The notes: a model not told the origin generated them from the sequence alone. 30,047 bases of DNA from DASPKW01 sp038244055 (GCA_038244055.1 JBBRTW010000025.1:1-30047), one strand, 5' to 3'. Positions 15,741 to 24,797 are shown, counted from the first letter of the stretch. Program-made: numbers and translations.

Positions 15741-17351
15741 TTAGAGCTCCGCAAATTCATACGCCGGCTCGTTCACCATCTCCGAGGGAAGCAATACTGT
15801 CGCGAACGGCTCGCCTAGTTCCTTCCGCACCGCGCTGGCCGAGTAGTATCCCGCGCGGCCTAATAGATTGTTGTAAACATCCCCGGCGCGCTTGGCGCCT
15901 TCAAGCGGCGCAACCGCCGCCGCAAACGCCTGAATCTTCCCCGCGAAATTCTCCCAGCATCCTTCGGTCTCCGCCCAGCAGGCCATGGGCAGGACCACAT
16001 CCGCCTTGCCGACCAGGTCGTGCATCAGGGTTTCCTGAATGACCTTGAAACCCTTCTTGAACACCGCCGGCTGAGCCTTGGCATCAGCCGGCACCCAGTT
16101 CGAAAGATACCCGCCGACGATCCAGCCGCCTTTGAGCTTTTTGACTTCGTCGCGCGTCCCGGCCACCAGGTCTTCCCATGTCGCGGTCGACCCGCCCAGC
16201 AGCGCCATGATCCGCCGAATCCCGGCCGCGTTGGGGACTTTCTCCCCCTTGATGCGGAAAGTCTCCTTGCCGCTCATGTAATGCTTGAAGACCTGATCCT
16301 GCCCGGTGGTCGGGACCGGCCCGAGCGCCAGCAGCGCCTGCGGGTCGATCGCCCGAATCGCCTTGCCCAGCAGATACGCCTCTTCGCAGGCCATCATCGG
16401 CGAGAACATGACATACAGGCTGCCCAATCCGCCTTCCGAAGCGGCCGATTTCAACCCCGAGACGGCCTCATTGATCGCATTGTCGTGCTTGGTCTCGATC
16501 TGCGCGCCGTACTGGTTCCGCATCGCCCGGGTCAGGCGCTTGGGGTCCTGGATCGCCTTGTACGAATAGCGCGTGTCATCGCTGATCCACCAGGTATTCG
16601 TCTCGCCGTTGTAGCGCGGCTTGATGCGGTAGACGACGCCCTCATTGTGCTCCAGATAGATATTTTCCCCGCCGGCATCGATCGGGGAGATCGATGGCGT
16701 CTGCTTCAGCAGCCAGACGCGCTGCTTGAAGAGAAAATCCTTATCCAGCAGCGCGCCCACCGGGCAGATGTCGGCCACGTTTCCCGAGAGGGGGTTATCC
16801 AGCGGCTTGCCGGGGAAAATGTCGATTTCTTCCTTATGCCCCCGGCCATCGACATACAGCTCGCAAGTCCCCGTCACCTCGCGCGTGAAGCGCACGCAGC
16901 GCGTACACATGATGCAGCGGTCATTATAGAGAACGATGTTCTTGCCCACATCCTTCTTGGGTTTCTTGGCCTTGTCTTCCTCGAAGCGGCTTTGGCTCCG
17001 GCCGTACTGGTAGGAATAATCCTGCAGCAGGCATTCACCCGCCTGATCGCAGACCGGGCAATCCAGCGGGTGATTGACCAGCAGGTATTCCATGACCTGC
17101 TTCTGGTTGGCGATGGCCTTGGAACTCTTGGAATGCACCACCATCCCATCGCGCACGGGCGTCTGGCAGGAGGGGACCATCTTTGGGATGCCCTCCACCT
17201 CCACCAGGCAGATGCGGCACGAAGCCACGATGGAGAGGCCGGGGTGGTAGCAGTAATAGGGGAGCTGGATGTTGTGATCGAGGCAGGCCTGCAGGATCAT
17301 CTGCTTGTCCTTGGCCTCGATGACTTTCCCATCAACCGTGATCTTGGGCAT
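15741..17351 (-). CDS. nuoG: NADH-quinone oxidoreductase subunit G
   Basis: A 536-residue iron-sulfur subunit of the peripheral arm of complex I. Cluster sites: [2Fe-2S] N1b C34, C45, C48, C62; [4Fe-4S] N5 H94, C98, C101, C107 (HPLDCPVCDQAGEC); N4 C146, C149, C152, C196. After this comes a molybdopterin-oxidoreductase-like domain without cofactor residues. Where E. coli and Thermus carry the N7 cluster, this protein reads TPSISPIDAGGEN with no Cys, so N7 is absent. The protein is shorter than the roughly 780-900 residues of those two homologues. Start ATG 17351 (MPKITVDGK). It is the first gene of a G-H-I group; no other nuo gene is in the window. Upstream is a 155-nt gap to the divergent gene at 17507. 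Confidence 0.96.
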   Translation of the reverse strand: MPKITVDGKVIEAKDKQMILQACLDHNIQLPYYCYHPGLSIVASCRICLVEVEGIPKMVPSCQTPVRDGMVVHSKSSKAIANQKQVMEYLLVNHPLDCPVCDQAGECLLQDYSYQYGRSQSRFEEDKAKKPKKDVGKNIVLYNDRCIMCTRCVRFTREVTGTCELYVDGRGHKEEIDIFPGKPLDNPLSGNVADICPVGALLDKDFLFKQRVWLLKQTPSISPIDAGGENIYLEHNEGVVYRIKPRYNGETNTWWISDDTRYSYKAIQDPKRLTRAMRNQYGAQIETKHDNAINEAVSGLKSAASEGGLGSLYVMFSPMMACEEAYLLGKAIRAIDPQALLALGPVPTTGQDQVFKHYMSGKETFRIKGEKVPNAAGIRRIMALLGGSTATWEDLVAGTRDEVKKLKGGWIVGGYLSNWVPADAKAQPAVFKKGFKVIQETLMHDLVGKADVVLPMACWAETEGCWENFAGKIQAFAAAVAPLEGAKRAGDVYNNLLGRAGYYSASAVRKELGEPFATVLLPSEMVNEPAYEFAEL

Positions 17352-17402
17352 AAGCGGGGGATGATAGCGGGGATTGTGCGGAATTTCACTAGGGGCGGCG
17401 CA

Positions 17403-17446
17403 AGGATGAAGGATGAAGGCAGAAGGATGAAACCGAAGGCGGAGGG
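17403..17446. repeat. GGATGAAGG-type simple repeat upstream of nuoG
   Basis: Degenerate tandem units of the type GGATGAAG / GAAGGATGAA / CCGAAGGCGGAG fill this stretch in the 155-nt divergent spacer between nuoG and the 17507 gene. Purine strand is the plus strand. It may affect the nuoG promoter region. Confidence 0.55.
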
Positions 17447-17506
17447 AGGCATGTCCTGGAGTGGAACCTTTGCGGTGTTTGGGCTTCGGATGGTACGGTG
17501 GAATTT

Positions 17507-19150
17507 ATGAGGCGCTGGCGAATGGTCATCGAAAATCTGCAAGGTCGAGAACGCGATTCGCATCGCGTAAACCCTCTTCGCGCCCGCCGGGCCCTGCGAG
17601 GTTGGCTGCGGTCCGTGGTCGTTTGTCTCGTTTTCATCATCGCGCTGCCGGCGCGGGGGTATCTCCGTCAGGCGCCGGAAGATTCAATCGAATGGACCGT
17701 CGCCAGTTCCGATGCGATTGTTTGCGGAGTGGTGGAGACGATCGGCCAAGCGAAGGCGAAAATAAATGTAGTCACGATGCGGGTGAACCAAAATCTCAAG
17801 GATACGACCGGCGGCATCGCGGCCGGTGGGCGCATCTCATTCCTGGTGCAGTCGGGGCGGCCCATCGAGGTGGGCAACCAGTATCTGATTTTTCTCGTCA
17901 CGATCAGCCGGGTCAGCAAGGAGCAATCCTGGTCGGCGGACATTGACGCAGCCTTCAGGGCGTATGCTTTCGTGGCGCGCAACGACTGGAACCGCAATCC
18001 ACTCCCCCTGGGCCATCAGGGAACTTCCTTGCAGTTCTGCAATCTCGACGGCAACCGCATCCCGCCTGACGACCTTCTGCGCGTCATCGGAAATGAAATT
18101 GCCCGGCCGGCGCTCGCCAGGCCGGAGATGCTGGAACTCCAGATCAGTCCTCAATCCGAGGCCTACCGATCAAGCGAACATACCTTCCCGGCCTACCTGA
18201 ACATTCTCCTGGACGACCGCGCTGAATCGCGCGCCAAAAAGTGGATCGCGTCGAAAAACGAGCACGACCGCTGGAATGGGGCGTCCGCGTTATCTCATTT
18301 CAAATCCGATGCCAACGTGGCCTTGCTGCGCGGCCTGCTCGATGATCCCTTCGCCACCGACTACAACTATTGGCCCGGCGGAAGCGATTTCATGCCGCCG
18401 CCCATGCCCGGGAAATGGCGGAGCGCCGGTTATGCGATTCGCAAGGTGGCCTATGCGGCGCTCAACAAATGGGGGCTCGCGCCGGCCGAGGCGATTCTCG
18501 AGCGGCCGGTGCATCCGCCGGTTTATCTTTCCAGGACGGTACTGTGGATGGTGCCGGGGATTTTGGGGGTCATTCTGTTCGTGGTGCTGCTGCGCGGATG
18601 GTTCGCCGCCGGCCGGCGCATCCTCGCGGGATTGTCGGGTGTGAGCCTGATCCTACTGGTTCTCTTCGCGGCGCTATGGGTGCGGAGCATCTGGCGGATC
18701 GATGAGGTCGGGCTGAATAGCGGCGAGAAGCGCCGTTATGAGATCGCCTCGCTGGCCGGTAGCCTGCGGATCGCGCGCTTTGAGGGGGAGAATTCGCCGG
18801 TGCCGCCCGCGCTCACCACCGTTCCAACCTCCGCCGCCAGCGATTGGGACCTTGGGGCCACCGTCAAAACCATGGGCACGCCCAGTTATGCCTCAACGGG
18901 TTACGCGGGCTTCCATCACGAGAAGGGGACGATGATGGGCCCCGATTTTCAGACGATGAGTTTTGCCGCCTGGAGCGTGCCTTACTGGGCGCTCTGTGTT
19001 CCGCTGTCGATCCTCCCCCTGTTCCGAATCATCGGCTACCTCCGCTGGCGAAAGCGCTCCAAACGCGGCCTATGCCTCTCCTGCGGCTACGACCTCCGCG
19101 CCAGCACCCACCGATGCCCCGAATGCGGTGCGGAAATTCCCGCCACATGA
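17507..19150 (+). CDS. Planctomycete membrane protein with C-terminal zinc ribbon
   Basis: A 547-residue protein; start at ATG 17507 (MRRWRMVIENLQ). One N-terminal hydrophobic anchor or signal segment (about 33-48, SVVVCLVFIIALPARG) is followed by an extracytoplasmic domain of about 290 residues (ASSDAIVCGVVETI..., an NTR/OB-like barrel pattern, then a helical repeat-like part). Two further helices lie near 345-365 and 373-395, and another in the C-terminal third (PYWALCVPLSILPLFRI). The last 25 residues form a two-CxxC zinc ribbon, LCLSCGYDLRASTHRCPECG, which I recognise as a recurrent C-terminal tag of membrane proteins in Phycisphaerae. Function unknown. It is followed by the PA14 gene on the same strand. 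Confidence 0.75.
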   Translation: MRRWRMVIENLQGRERDSHRVNPLRARRALRGWLRSVVVCLVFIIALPARGYLRQAPEDSIEWTVASSDAIVCGVVETIGQAKAKINVVTMRVNQNLKDTTGGIAAGGRISFLVQSGRPIEVGNQYLIFLVTISRVSKEQSWSADIDAAFRAYAFVARNDWNRNPLPLGHQGTSLQFCNLDGNRIPPDDLLRVIGNEIARPALARPEMLELQISPQSEAYRSSEHTFPAYLNILLDDRAESRAKKWIASKNEHDRWNGASALSHFKSDANVALLRGLLDDPFATDYNYWPGGSDFMPPPMPGKWRSAGYAIRKVAYAALNKWGLAPAEAILERPVHPPVYLSRTVLWMVPGILGVILFVVLLRGWFAAGRRILAGLSGVSLILLVLFAALWVRSIWRIDEVGLNSGEKRRYEIASLAGSLRIARFEGENSPVPPALTTVPTSAASDWDLGATVKTMGTPSYASTGYAGFHHEKGTMMGPDFQTMSFAAWSVPYWALCVPLSILPLFRIIGYLRWRKRSKRGLCLSCGYDLRASTHRCPECGAEIPAT

Positions 19151-19275
19151 TGGGTGCCATCCTTGGACGGGCCTCCAGCGCCTCTTTTATGTGATGTCGC
19201 GCCATCCCCTTCAAACACTTGCCCCATTTAACCGTAGATGCCATAGTGCCCTCTCCTCCCACCGCCGCAGGATTT

Positions 19276-21843
19276 ATGTCGATTCGCCGTTTTTCCATCG
19301 TTCTGGCCTTTTGCTCCCTTCTCCCGCTCCTGGCGCTGGCCGGGTCCATCACCACGCGCGAGGGGCAGACCTATACGGGGGCGATCTCGGTCGCCGGCGC
19401 CGATCTCACCATCGCCACCGAACAGGGCGCGAAGACCATTCCCATGGCCGCGGTTGCCCGGGCGACTTTCAAGACCGCGGCCGCCGAGAAACCAGCGCCG
19501 GGGCATGGGCTGCGCGGGGAATATTACAGTGGGCGGGCTTTTCGCAAGCTGCTGCTGGTGCGCGAGGATTCGGCCATCGACTATCACTGGGGGGAGGATG
19601 TGCTGCCCCATCCGCTGCTCTGCCCCTATGGCCGGGAGTTCTCGGTGCGCTGGAGCGGGCAGATTCGGGCGGAGCATTCCGAGAAATATCAGATCATCGC
19701 CAATACCGATGATGGCGTGCGCCTGTGGCTGGATGGGAAGCTGATCATCGACCACTGGCTCGATCAGGCGGCCGGGGAGATCTCGGCCGAGGTGGAGCTG
19801 ACGGCGGGGCGGGCGTATGAACTCAGGATGGAGTATTTCAATGGGAACGGGCCGGGCGAGGCGATGCTGCTCTGGAGCAGCCCCTCGACGCCCAGGCAGC
19901 TCATCTCTACCGCCAATCTTCTTCTGCCACCCGCCGACCCCAAGCCGGCGCAGGTGATTGTCTTGAATGCCCCGGCCACCGATGGCGGCCCGGAATTCCA
20001 GCGGATCATCGCTTCGGATAGCTCGGGGCTCAAGGCGGAATACTTCAGCGACAAAGAGCTCAAGACCCTGGCGTTCATCCGCTTCGATGCCAACATCGAT
20101 TTCCATTTCCACGATGATGTCCTGCCCGACCCGGGGATGCCGCCGGAGGGATCGGTGCGCTGGACGGGCCTTCTCGAGGTGCCGCGCGATGATGAGTACC
20201 GCTTCCACCTCGAGGCCCATCTGAACGTGCGCCTGTGGATCGACGGCAAGCTCATCATCGACCAGTGGGAGAGTCGCGGCGGGGATTTTTCCAGCGATTA
20301 TGTGACCCTGGCCGCCGGCAAAAAGTATTCGTTCAAGGTCGAGTATTCCTCGGCCGCCGGCTTCATGGTCTGCCGCGCCCGCTGGAGCAGCAAGAACATC
20401 GGCCGCGATGTCATCCCCCCCGCTTCCTTCTCCATCCCCACCGATTCCCGCCTGGGCAAGCCGGTGATCGGCCTGGTCTATCCCGGGAGCGATTCCCTGG
20501 CCTGCGCGCCCGAGTCCCTGGCCCTGCTGGCGGCGGGCTTATCCCCCAACTCCACCGTGCAGAAGGTCGAGTTCTTCAACCGCAACGATCTCTTCGCCGC
20601 CGTCACCAATCAGCCCTACCGCTTCGCCTGGACCCGCCCTCCGTCCGGCTTCTACACCATCCGCGCCAAGCTCACCGATTCGCTCGGTGTCACCGCCCTC
20701 TCCGACCCCTTCTCCCTGACCGTCACCGGCAAAGGCGATGGCACGCTAAAAGCCCCCTGGGGCGATTTCTACATCGCCAATAACGAATACAAAACGCCCG
20801 GCATGGCCTCGATCCAGAATGGAACCTTCAAGATCTCCAAGGCCATCGGCACGCTCACCAGCGACAACGAGCACGATGCCGGCCATTTCATCATCCGCCC
20901 GCTGGCCGGCGATGGGCAGATCATCGCCCGCATCGTCAGCGTCGACCCGCGCGATCCCAACGCCGATGCCATGGCCGGTGTCACCATCCGCGAATCGCTC
21001 AAAAATCGCTGCAAGCAGACATCGCTCATGTGGGGCGTGCCGGCCAACGACCCGGTGGTCGCCTTCGTGCGCCGCCAGGATCACTGGATGAACCCCGTCT
21101 CGATGGAGAAGAACGCCGAGACGCCGCACTGGGTCAAGCTCGTGCGGCATGGCCCGCGCGTGCATGCCTACGTCTCGCCCGATGGCCAGAACTGGGAGCT
21201 GCTGGCCTCGGATCGCTTCGAAACCGGCCCGAATGTCTTCGTCGGGCTGGTGGCGTTCTGCAAGGACAAAGACAAACCCGCCACCGCGATTTTCGACAAC
21301 GTCCAGGTGATAACAGGCTCCCCGCCGTTGGAATCCACCGCCAAAGGTTTCCTGACCCGCACCGGCTCGTTCGTCGCGGCCGATGTCTTCGCCATCGATG
21401 ACAACGTGATTCGCTACACGCGCGACAACCTGCAGCAGTCGCTCCCCCTGCGCGATGTCGCGCGGCTGGTCGTCAAACCGCTGCTGACGGACCATGCCGC
21501 GCACCTGGGCAGCAACCGCACTGGGGCCCTGATGGCGGGGGGGGATTTTCTGGAGGGGGATGTGAAAGCGCTCGCCGATGGGCAGGTGTCGATTTCCTCG
21601 GTGCTGTTCGGGTTGAAGAAGATTTATGTGCACGAGGATTTGACCGCCCTCATCCTGCACGATGTGGAGACAGTGGCGGGGGGTGCGGGCGCGGGGGGGT
21701 CGCTGATGGTGATGACGGCCGACAACTCCACCTACCGCACCAAATCGATCAAGGCCGCGAAGAACGATCTGGAACTCGAAGACCCGACACTGGGCACGGT
21801 AAGAATTCCCCTGTCAACGGTGCTTGAAATTCGCGGGCAGTAG
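19276..21843 (+). CDS. Secreted protein with two PA14 domains, Ig-like and DUF1349-like domains
   Basis: An 855-residue exported protein. Start at ATG 19276 gives a signal peptide (SIRRFSIVLAFCSLLPLLALAG); the frame further upstream is open but implausible. Order: a short beta module (24-66), PA14 domain 1 (about 78-213; DGVRLWLDGKLIIDHW), PA14 domain 2 (about 250-385; NVRLWIDGKLIIDQW), an Ig-like domain (about 398-490; VQKVEFFNRNDLF), a DUF1349-like concanavalin-fold domain (about 500-690; WGDFYIANNEY, WVKLVRHGPRVHAYVSPDGQNWE), and a C-terminal module that resembles the N-terminal one. PA14 and concanavalin domains bind carbohydrate, so a surface or extracellular glycan-binding role is likely. 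No catalytic residues are seen. Confidence 0.85.
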   Translation: MSIRRFSIVLAFCSLLPLLALAGSITTREGQTYTGAISVAGADLTIATEQGAKTIPMAAVARATFKTAAAEKPAPGHGLRGEYYSGRAFRKLLLVREDSAIDYHWGEDVLPHPLLCPYGREFSVRWSGQIRAEHSEKYQIIANTDDGVRLWLDGKLIIDHWLDQAAGEISAEVELTAGRAYELRMEYFNGNGPGEAMLLWSSPSTPRQLISTANLLLPPADPKPAQVIVLNAPATDGGPEFQRIIASDSSGLKAEYFSDKELKTLAFIRFDANIDFHFHDDVLPDPGMPPEGSVRWTGLLEVPRDDEYRFHLEAHLNVRLWIDGKLIIDQWESRGGDFSSDYVTLAAGKKYSFKVEYSSAAGFMVCRARWSSKNIGRDVIPPASFSIPTDSRLGKPVIGLVYPGSDSLACAPESLALLAAGLSPNSTVQKVEFFNRNDLFAAVTNQPYRFAWTRPPSGFYTIRAKLTDSLGVTALSDPFSLTVTGKGDGTLKAPWGDFYIANNEYKTPGMASIQNGTFKISKAIGTLTSDNEHDAGHFIIRPLAGDGQIIARIVSVDPRDPNADAMAGVTIRESLKNRCKQTSLMWGVPANDPVVAFVRRQDHWMNPVSMEKNAETPHWVKLVRHGPRVHAYVSPDGQNWELLASDRFETGPNVFVGLVAFCKDKDKPATAIFDNVQVITGSPPLESTAKGFLTRTGSFVAADVFAIDDNVIRYTRDNLQQSLPLRDVARLVVKPLLTDHAAHLGSNRTGALMAGGDFLEGDVKALADGQVSISSVLFGLKKIYVHEDLTALILHDVETVAGGAGAGGSLMVMTADNSTYRTKSIKAAKNDLELEDPTLGTVRIPLSTVLEIRGQ

Positions 21844-21856
21844 GCCACGCCGGGGA

Positions 21857-21887
21857 AAACTAAAAACGAAAAACTTAAAGTGGGGAA
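21857..21887. repeat. A-rich simple repeat (AAACTAAAAACGAAAAACTT)
   Basis: Units of ACTAAAA and ACGAAAA sit between the PA14 gene and the next plus-strand gene, in an otherwise GC-rich gap of 205 nt. The rest of the gap holds no gene. A strong GAGGAGG ribosome-binding site at 22039-22045 belongs to the next gene. Confidence 0.45.
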
Positions 21888-22048
21888 GTGCGCCGGTGGG
21901 GCGATGGGGCGGAAATGTGAAAATAGGGACGTGATTCGCGCCACGACGCCCACCGAATCTAACAATTCAGATTATTGTTGCGTCCGGCCGGAAGGGCTCG
22001 TTAATATTGCCGCGACCCATTGTCCCCTTTCAAGCCTGAGGAGGCGAT

Positions 22049-22492
22049 ATGAAACACGCGATGATCGAATCGTTGGAAGCGCGGCAATTGTTCTCGGCCG
22101 GCCTTGCCAGCAGCGCCGTTGCGGCGGTTCCCGCCAAAGCCACTGTGGCCGTGCCGATGTTCAAAAGGCCGATCGTCCTGACGGCCACCTACACCGGCAC
22201 ATCCACGGCCAAGGGATCTGCCCCGTCCCAGATGACCATCACCATCAACTACCAGCGCCGCAGCAGCCTGCGCGGCACGGTTCACCTGGTGACCTCCAAC
22301 AACGTCAAGATTGACTGGCAGTTCAGCGGCACCTGGGATGTGGACCGCAACATCAACTTCGTCTTTGTCGGCGGCGCTGATGGCACGGCCACCGGTAAGT
22401 TCAGCCGCGATCTCAAGACCATCGATTGCACCTATCGCGTGACGATCCAGAGCGTGTTCTACAAGGGTTCGTTCTCGGTGACGGCGCCCTGA
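22049..22492 (+). CDS. Small secreted protein with planctomycete LEARQLFSA leader
   Basis: A 147-residue protein. Start at ATG 22049 is set by GAGGAGG 4 nt upstream. The N-terminus MKHAMIESLEARQLFSAG carries the LE-x-R-x-L(F/L)SA motif that opens many surface and extracellular proteins in Phycisphaerae and Tepidisphaerales; it is thought to be an export or sorting signal, but no classical hydrophobic core precedes it. The mature part (about 40-147) is beta-rich, Thr/Ser rich, with the pattern of a small beta sandwich (IVLTATYTGTSTAKG, MTITINYQRRSSLRGTVHLV, INFVFVGGADGTATGKFS). No catalytic motif is seen. Its transcription is independent of the PA14 gene by the look of the spacer. Confidence 0.8.
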   Translation: MKHAMIESLEARQLFSAGLASSAVAAVPAKATVAVPMFKRPIVLTATYTGTSTAKGSAPSQMTITINYQRRSSLRGTVHLVTSNNVKIDWQFSGTWDVDRNINFVFVGGADGTATGKFSRDLKTIDCTYRVTIQSVFYKGSFSVTAP

Positions 22493-22511
22493 ATGGGTCT
22501 AACCCGAAAAA

Positions 22512-22673
22512 TTCAGATTAACCACGAAAACACGAAGGGCACGAAGAAGACCGGAGAAGAGTAGAAATGTAATTTGCGCAACCTGCGTTCACCGTTTACC
22601 GACTTCTTGACTGTAAGTCCTTTGCTTCATTCCTCTTCGTGCATTTCGTGTTTTTTGTGGTGAACAATCTGGA
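22512..22673. repeat. Inverted-repeat element, family B copy 2
   Basis: Left arm about 22512-22547 (AACCACGAAAACACGAAGGG...) and right arm about 22633-22673 are imperfect reverse complements with a small indel in the A run. The element ends exactly at the TAA of the convergent gene at 22674. Same family as 6855-7137, but with a shorter, unrelated interior of about 85 nt. It fills the whole 181-nt gap between two convergent genes. Confidence 0.75.
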
Positions 22674-24797
22674 TTAGTGCGTCAGTTCGTAAATCGCCAC
22701 CCCGAGCGGCGGCAGCTTGAGCAGCATCGCGCCGTTCTTGATCGGCAGGATTTCTCCATTGGCGGCATCGCTCAGATTGCGGGCGCTGCCATCGGCGGCG
22801 TCCTTGAAATTCAGCATCGTCTCTTCAGCGCGGCGCGAATCGCTGGCAACAAGCAGCCAGCGCTTGCCGGCCGATTCTTTGACCAGGATGTGCAGCGCGG
22901 GGTTGGCGGGCGTCAGCGCAGGCTGGGCGGCAGCGGCCGGAGAAAGAAGAACCGCCTCGAACGCCCGCAATTCCTTCAGCACCGCCCTCAGATTCTCCAC
23001 CTGCTCGGGATGTTCCTTCGTATACCACCCTTTGAGCGCTTTGGTTTTCGCATCGACCGTGCGCTCGTCGAAATCGAAATACCCCAGTCCATCCGCGCCG
23101 TTGATGATGGCGATCCAGGACATGCAGCGCAGCTCCTCCCGCGTCGGGACCTTCGTCAGATACTGCGGGAGGATGGTCCACACCGGCTTGTGCCCCCCAA
23201 CCGCACGCACCGCCGCCCGCGTCGCATCGGCCACCGCGCGCAGCGAAACGTTGGGAATCGGATACGGATCGGTCCCGATGATGTCCGCTCCCGGCGCTGT
23301 ATCCTGCAAACGCGAGTAGTTGTTCTGGATGATCACCACCGGCAGATGCGGCTCGAGCATCTTGATCGTGTTGTAGCTCTCGGCCAGGCGGGTCAGATCG
23401 CCCCACGGCTCATCCGCGCCGTACCAGCCGAGCATCGCCGGATGGGCCTTGGCGATGGGAATCGTGTGCAGGCGGTTGTAGGTGCTGTTGGCGGCCGCCA
23501 ACATGAGCAGGTTCGACTTCTGCGCCGCATCGAGCGTCTGGGCCAATAGCTTGTCGTACCCCGCCGGGTCGTTCGGCGCATGCTGATTGATATTGAAATC
23601 ATTGAACAGCACGTTGAAGCCGAGCTCCGCCATCAGCGGGAAATCATCGGGCATCGCGTGATACACCATGAGGGGGAAGAGTTTCTTGCCCTCACGGGCC
23701 AAAACGCGATCCGGGCCGATGGAGATGGGCCCCGCCGGTTTGACGTTGGCGATGCGGAAGTTCTTCGAGAAGACCGATCGGCCGGCCGCCGTGGCGTTGA
23801 CCGTGAGCGTATGCAAAGAATTCTTCCACGAAGGCAGGTCGAGGAGCAGGTCCTTCCGAACGTGCGAATCGAGCGTGAGGTTCAAGAGCGTGGAGGCCGC
23901 GCCGCTGGGCTTTTCCCAGATGAGCGTGGCCTCGATCGGCAGGGGCAGGTCGGGGTCGATATGATCGAACGTGACCAGCAGCTTATCCTGGAACGGAAGT
24001 GGACTGGCGTAAGCCTCCAGCGATGGCCCGGCCAGTCGCGGGCGGCCGGTGCGGAGCTGGATGGACGCAACCCGGCAATTCTTGAATCCATTGAGGAGCG
24101 TGATGGCACTGCGCCCATCGCATTGCAGCGGCTGGCTTCCGCGATATCGGTAACGATGGCGATCGATCATCCCATCGATGCGCGTGGAGACCGCGCCCAG
24201 CGCCTCATCGTAGGCCAGCGTCAGATGCACCCACTTCTTGATCGGCACATTCATCAGCCCATTGATCGTATCGCCGCCCACCGGGAAATACTTGAACTGC
24301 CCTGGCGCGGTGGTGAAAATCTCTTCGGAAGGAAATACCAGCCACGCGGTATTGAGCTTCCCCCCCGCCAGATCCCAGGAGAACGAGCCGACCTTCAGCG
24401 CCAGCGATGCGCCCTTGGCGGGCAAAGGTTCTTCGAGATAGATCCACGCATCGAGCGTCAACCCGCCGGCGAAAGCGAGCTTGCCATCATCCTTCACCGT
24501 GATGCCGTTTTTGTCCGTATCGCCGAACTTCACGCACGAGCCAAACCGCGCATCGTCCGCGATCGTGCCGCCCGCGAGTGCCGGTGTAAATCGCCCAGCC
24601 CGATCGATCAGCGCGGACTTGCCCGCATCAGGCTGGAGAAGAAACGCGGTGGCCGCATCGACGGCAACATCAGGCCCGGCCGATCGCGCGGGCGGCTCCG
24701 CCGCGGAAACCGCGCAAGCCAGCATCGCCGCCGCGATCATGGCGATTGAAAACCGATCGAAGCGGATCGAACCAGCGTGCGCGCGGGGTGTGCTCAT
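22674..24797 (-). CDS. Secreted LamG plus TIM-barrel glycosidase-like protein
   Basis: A 707-residue exported protein. The N-terminus has a hydrophobic signal segment (IAMIAAAMLACAVSAA) after a basic stretch. A LamG/concanavalin domain follows (about 40-265; GLTLDAWIYLEE, KWVHLTLAYDEALGAVSTRIDG), then a beta linker (about 270-360). A TIM barrel (about 365-620) begins KLFPLMVYHAMPDDFPLMAELGFNVLFNDFN and contains GWYGADEPWGD, where the Glu of DEP is the likely catalytic acid, and DIIGTDPYPIPN. A short C-terminal beta domain closes it. This architecture is common in planctomycete glycoside-hydrolase-like proteins; a second catalytic Glu is not identified with certainty, and the substrate is unknown. 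Confidence 0.75.
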   Translation of the reverse strand: MSTPRAHAGSIRFDRFSIAMIAAAMLACAVSAAEPPARSAGPDVAVDAATAFLLQPDAGKSALIDRAGRFTPALAGGTIADDARFGSCVKFGDTDKNGITVKDDGKLAFAGGLTLDAWIYLEEPLPAKGASLALKVGSFSWDLAGGKLNTAWLVFPSEEIFTTAPGQFKYFPVGGDTINGLMNVPIKKWVHLTLAYDEALGAVSTRIDGMIDRHRYRYRGSQPLQCDGRSAITLLNGFKNCRVASIQLRTGRPRLAGPSLEAYASPLPFQDKLLVTFDHIDPDLPLPIEATLIWEKPSGAASTLLNLTLDSHVRKDLLLDLPSWKNSLHTLTVNATAAGRSVFSKNFRIANVKPAGPISIGPDRVLAREGKKLFPLMVYHAMPDDFPLMAELGFNVLFNDFNINQHAPNDPAGYDKLLAQTLDAAQKSNLLMLAAANSTYNRLHTIPIAKAHPAMLGWYGADEPWGDLTRLAESYNTIKMLEPHLPVVIIQNNYSRLQDTAPGADIIGTDPYPIPNVSLRAVADATRAAVRAVGGHKPVWTILPQYLTKVPTREELRCMSWIAIINGADGLGYFDFDERTVDAKTKALKGWYTKEHPEQVENLRAVLKELRAFEAVLLSPAAAAQPALTPANPALHILVKESAGKRWLLVASDSRRAEETMLNFKDAADGSARNLSDAANGEILPIKNGAMLLKLPPLGVAIYELTH

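Noticed and set aside
15324..15818. Plus-strand frame across the GxxExxY cassette
   Set aside because: Antisense to the GxxExxY gene and to the end of nuoG; the opposite strand has the family motifs.
16020..17510. Long plus-strand open frame (496 codons) opposite nuoG
   Set aside because: Antisense shadow of a certain gene; composition is typical of GC-rich shadows (Arg, His, Asp, Leu) and no motifs occur.
21975..22007. Possible promoter TTGTTG...TAATAT before the LEARQLFSA gene
   Set aside because: The spacer is 21 nt, too long for a standard sigma-70 promoter; not listed as a feature.
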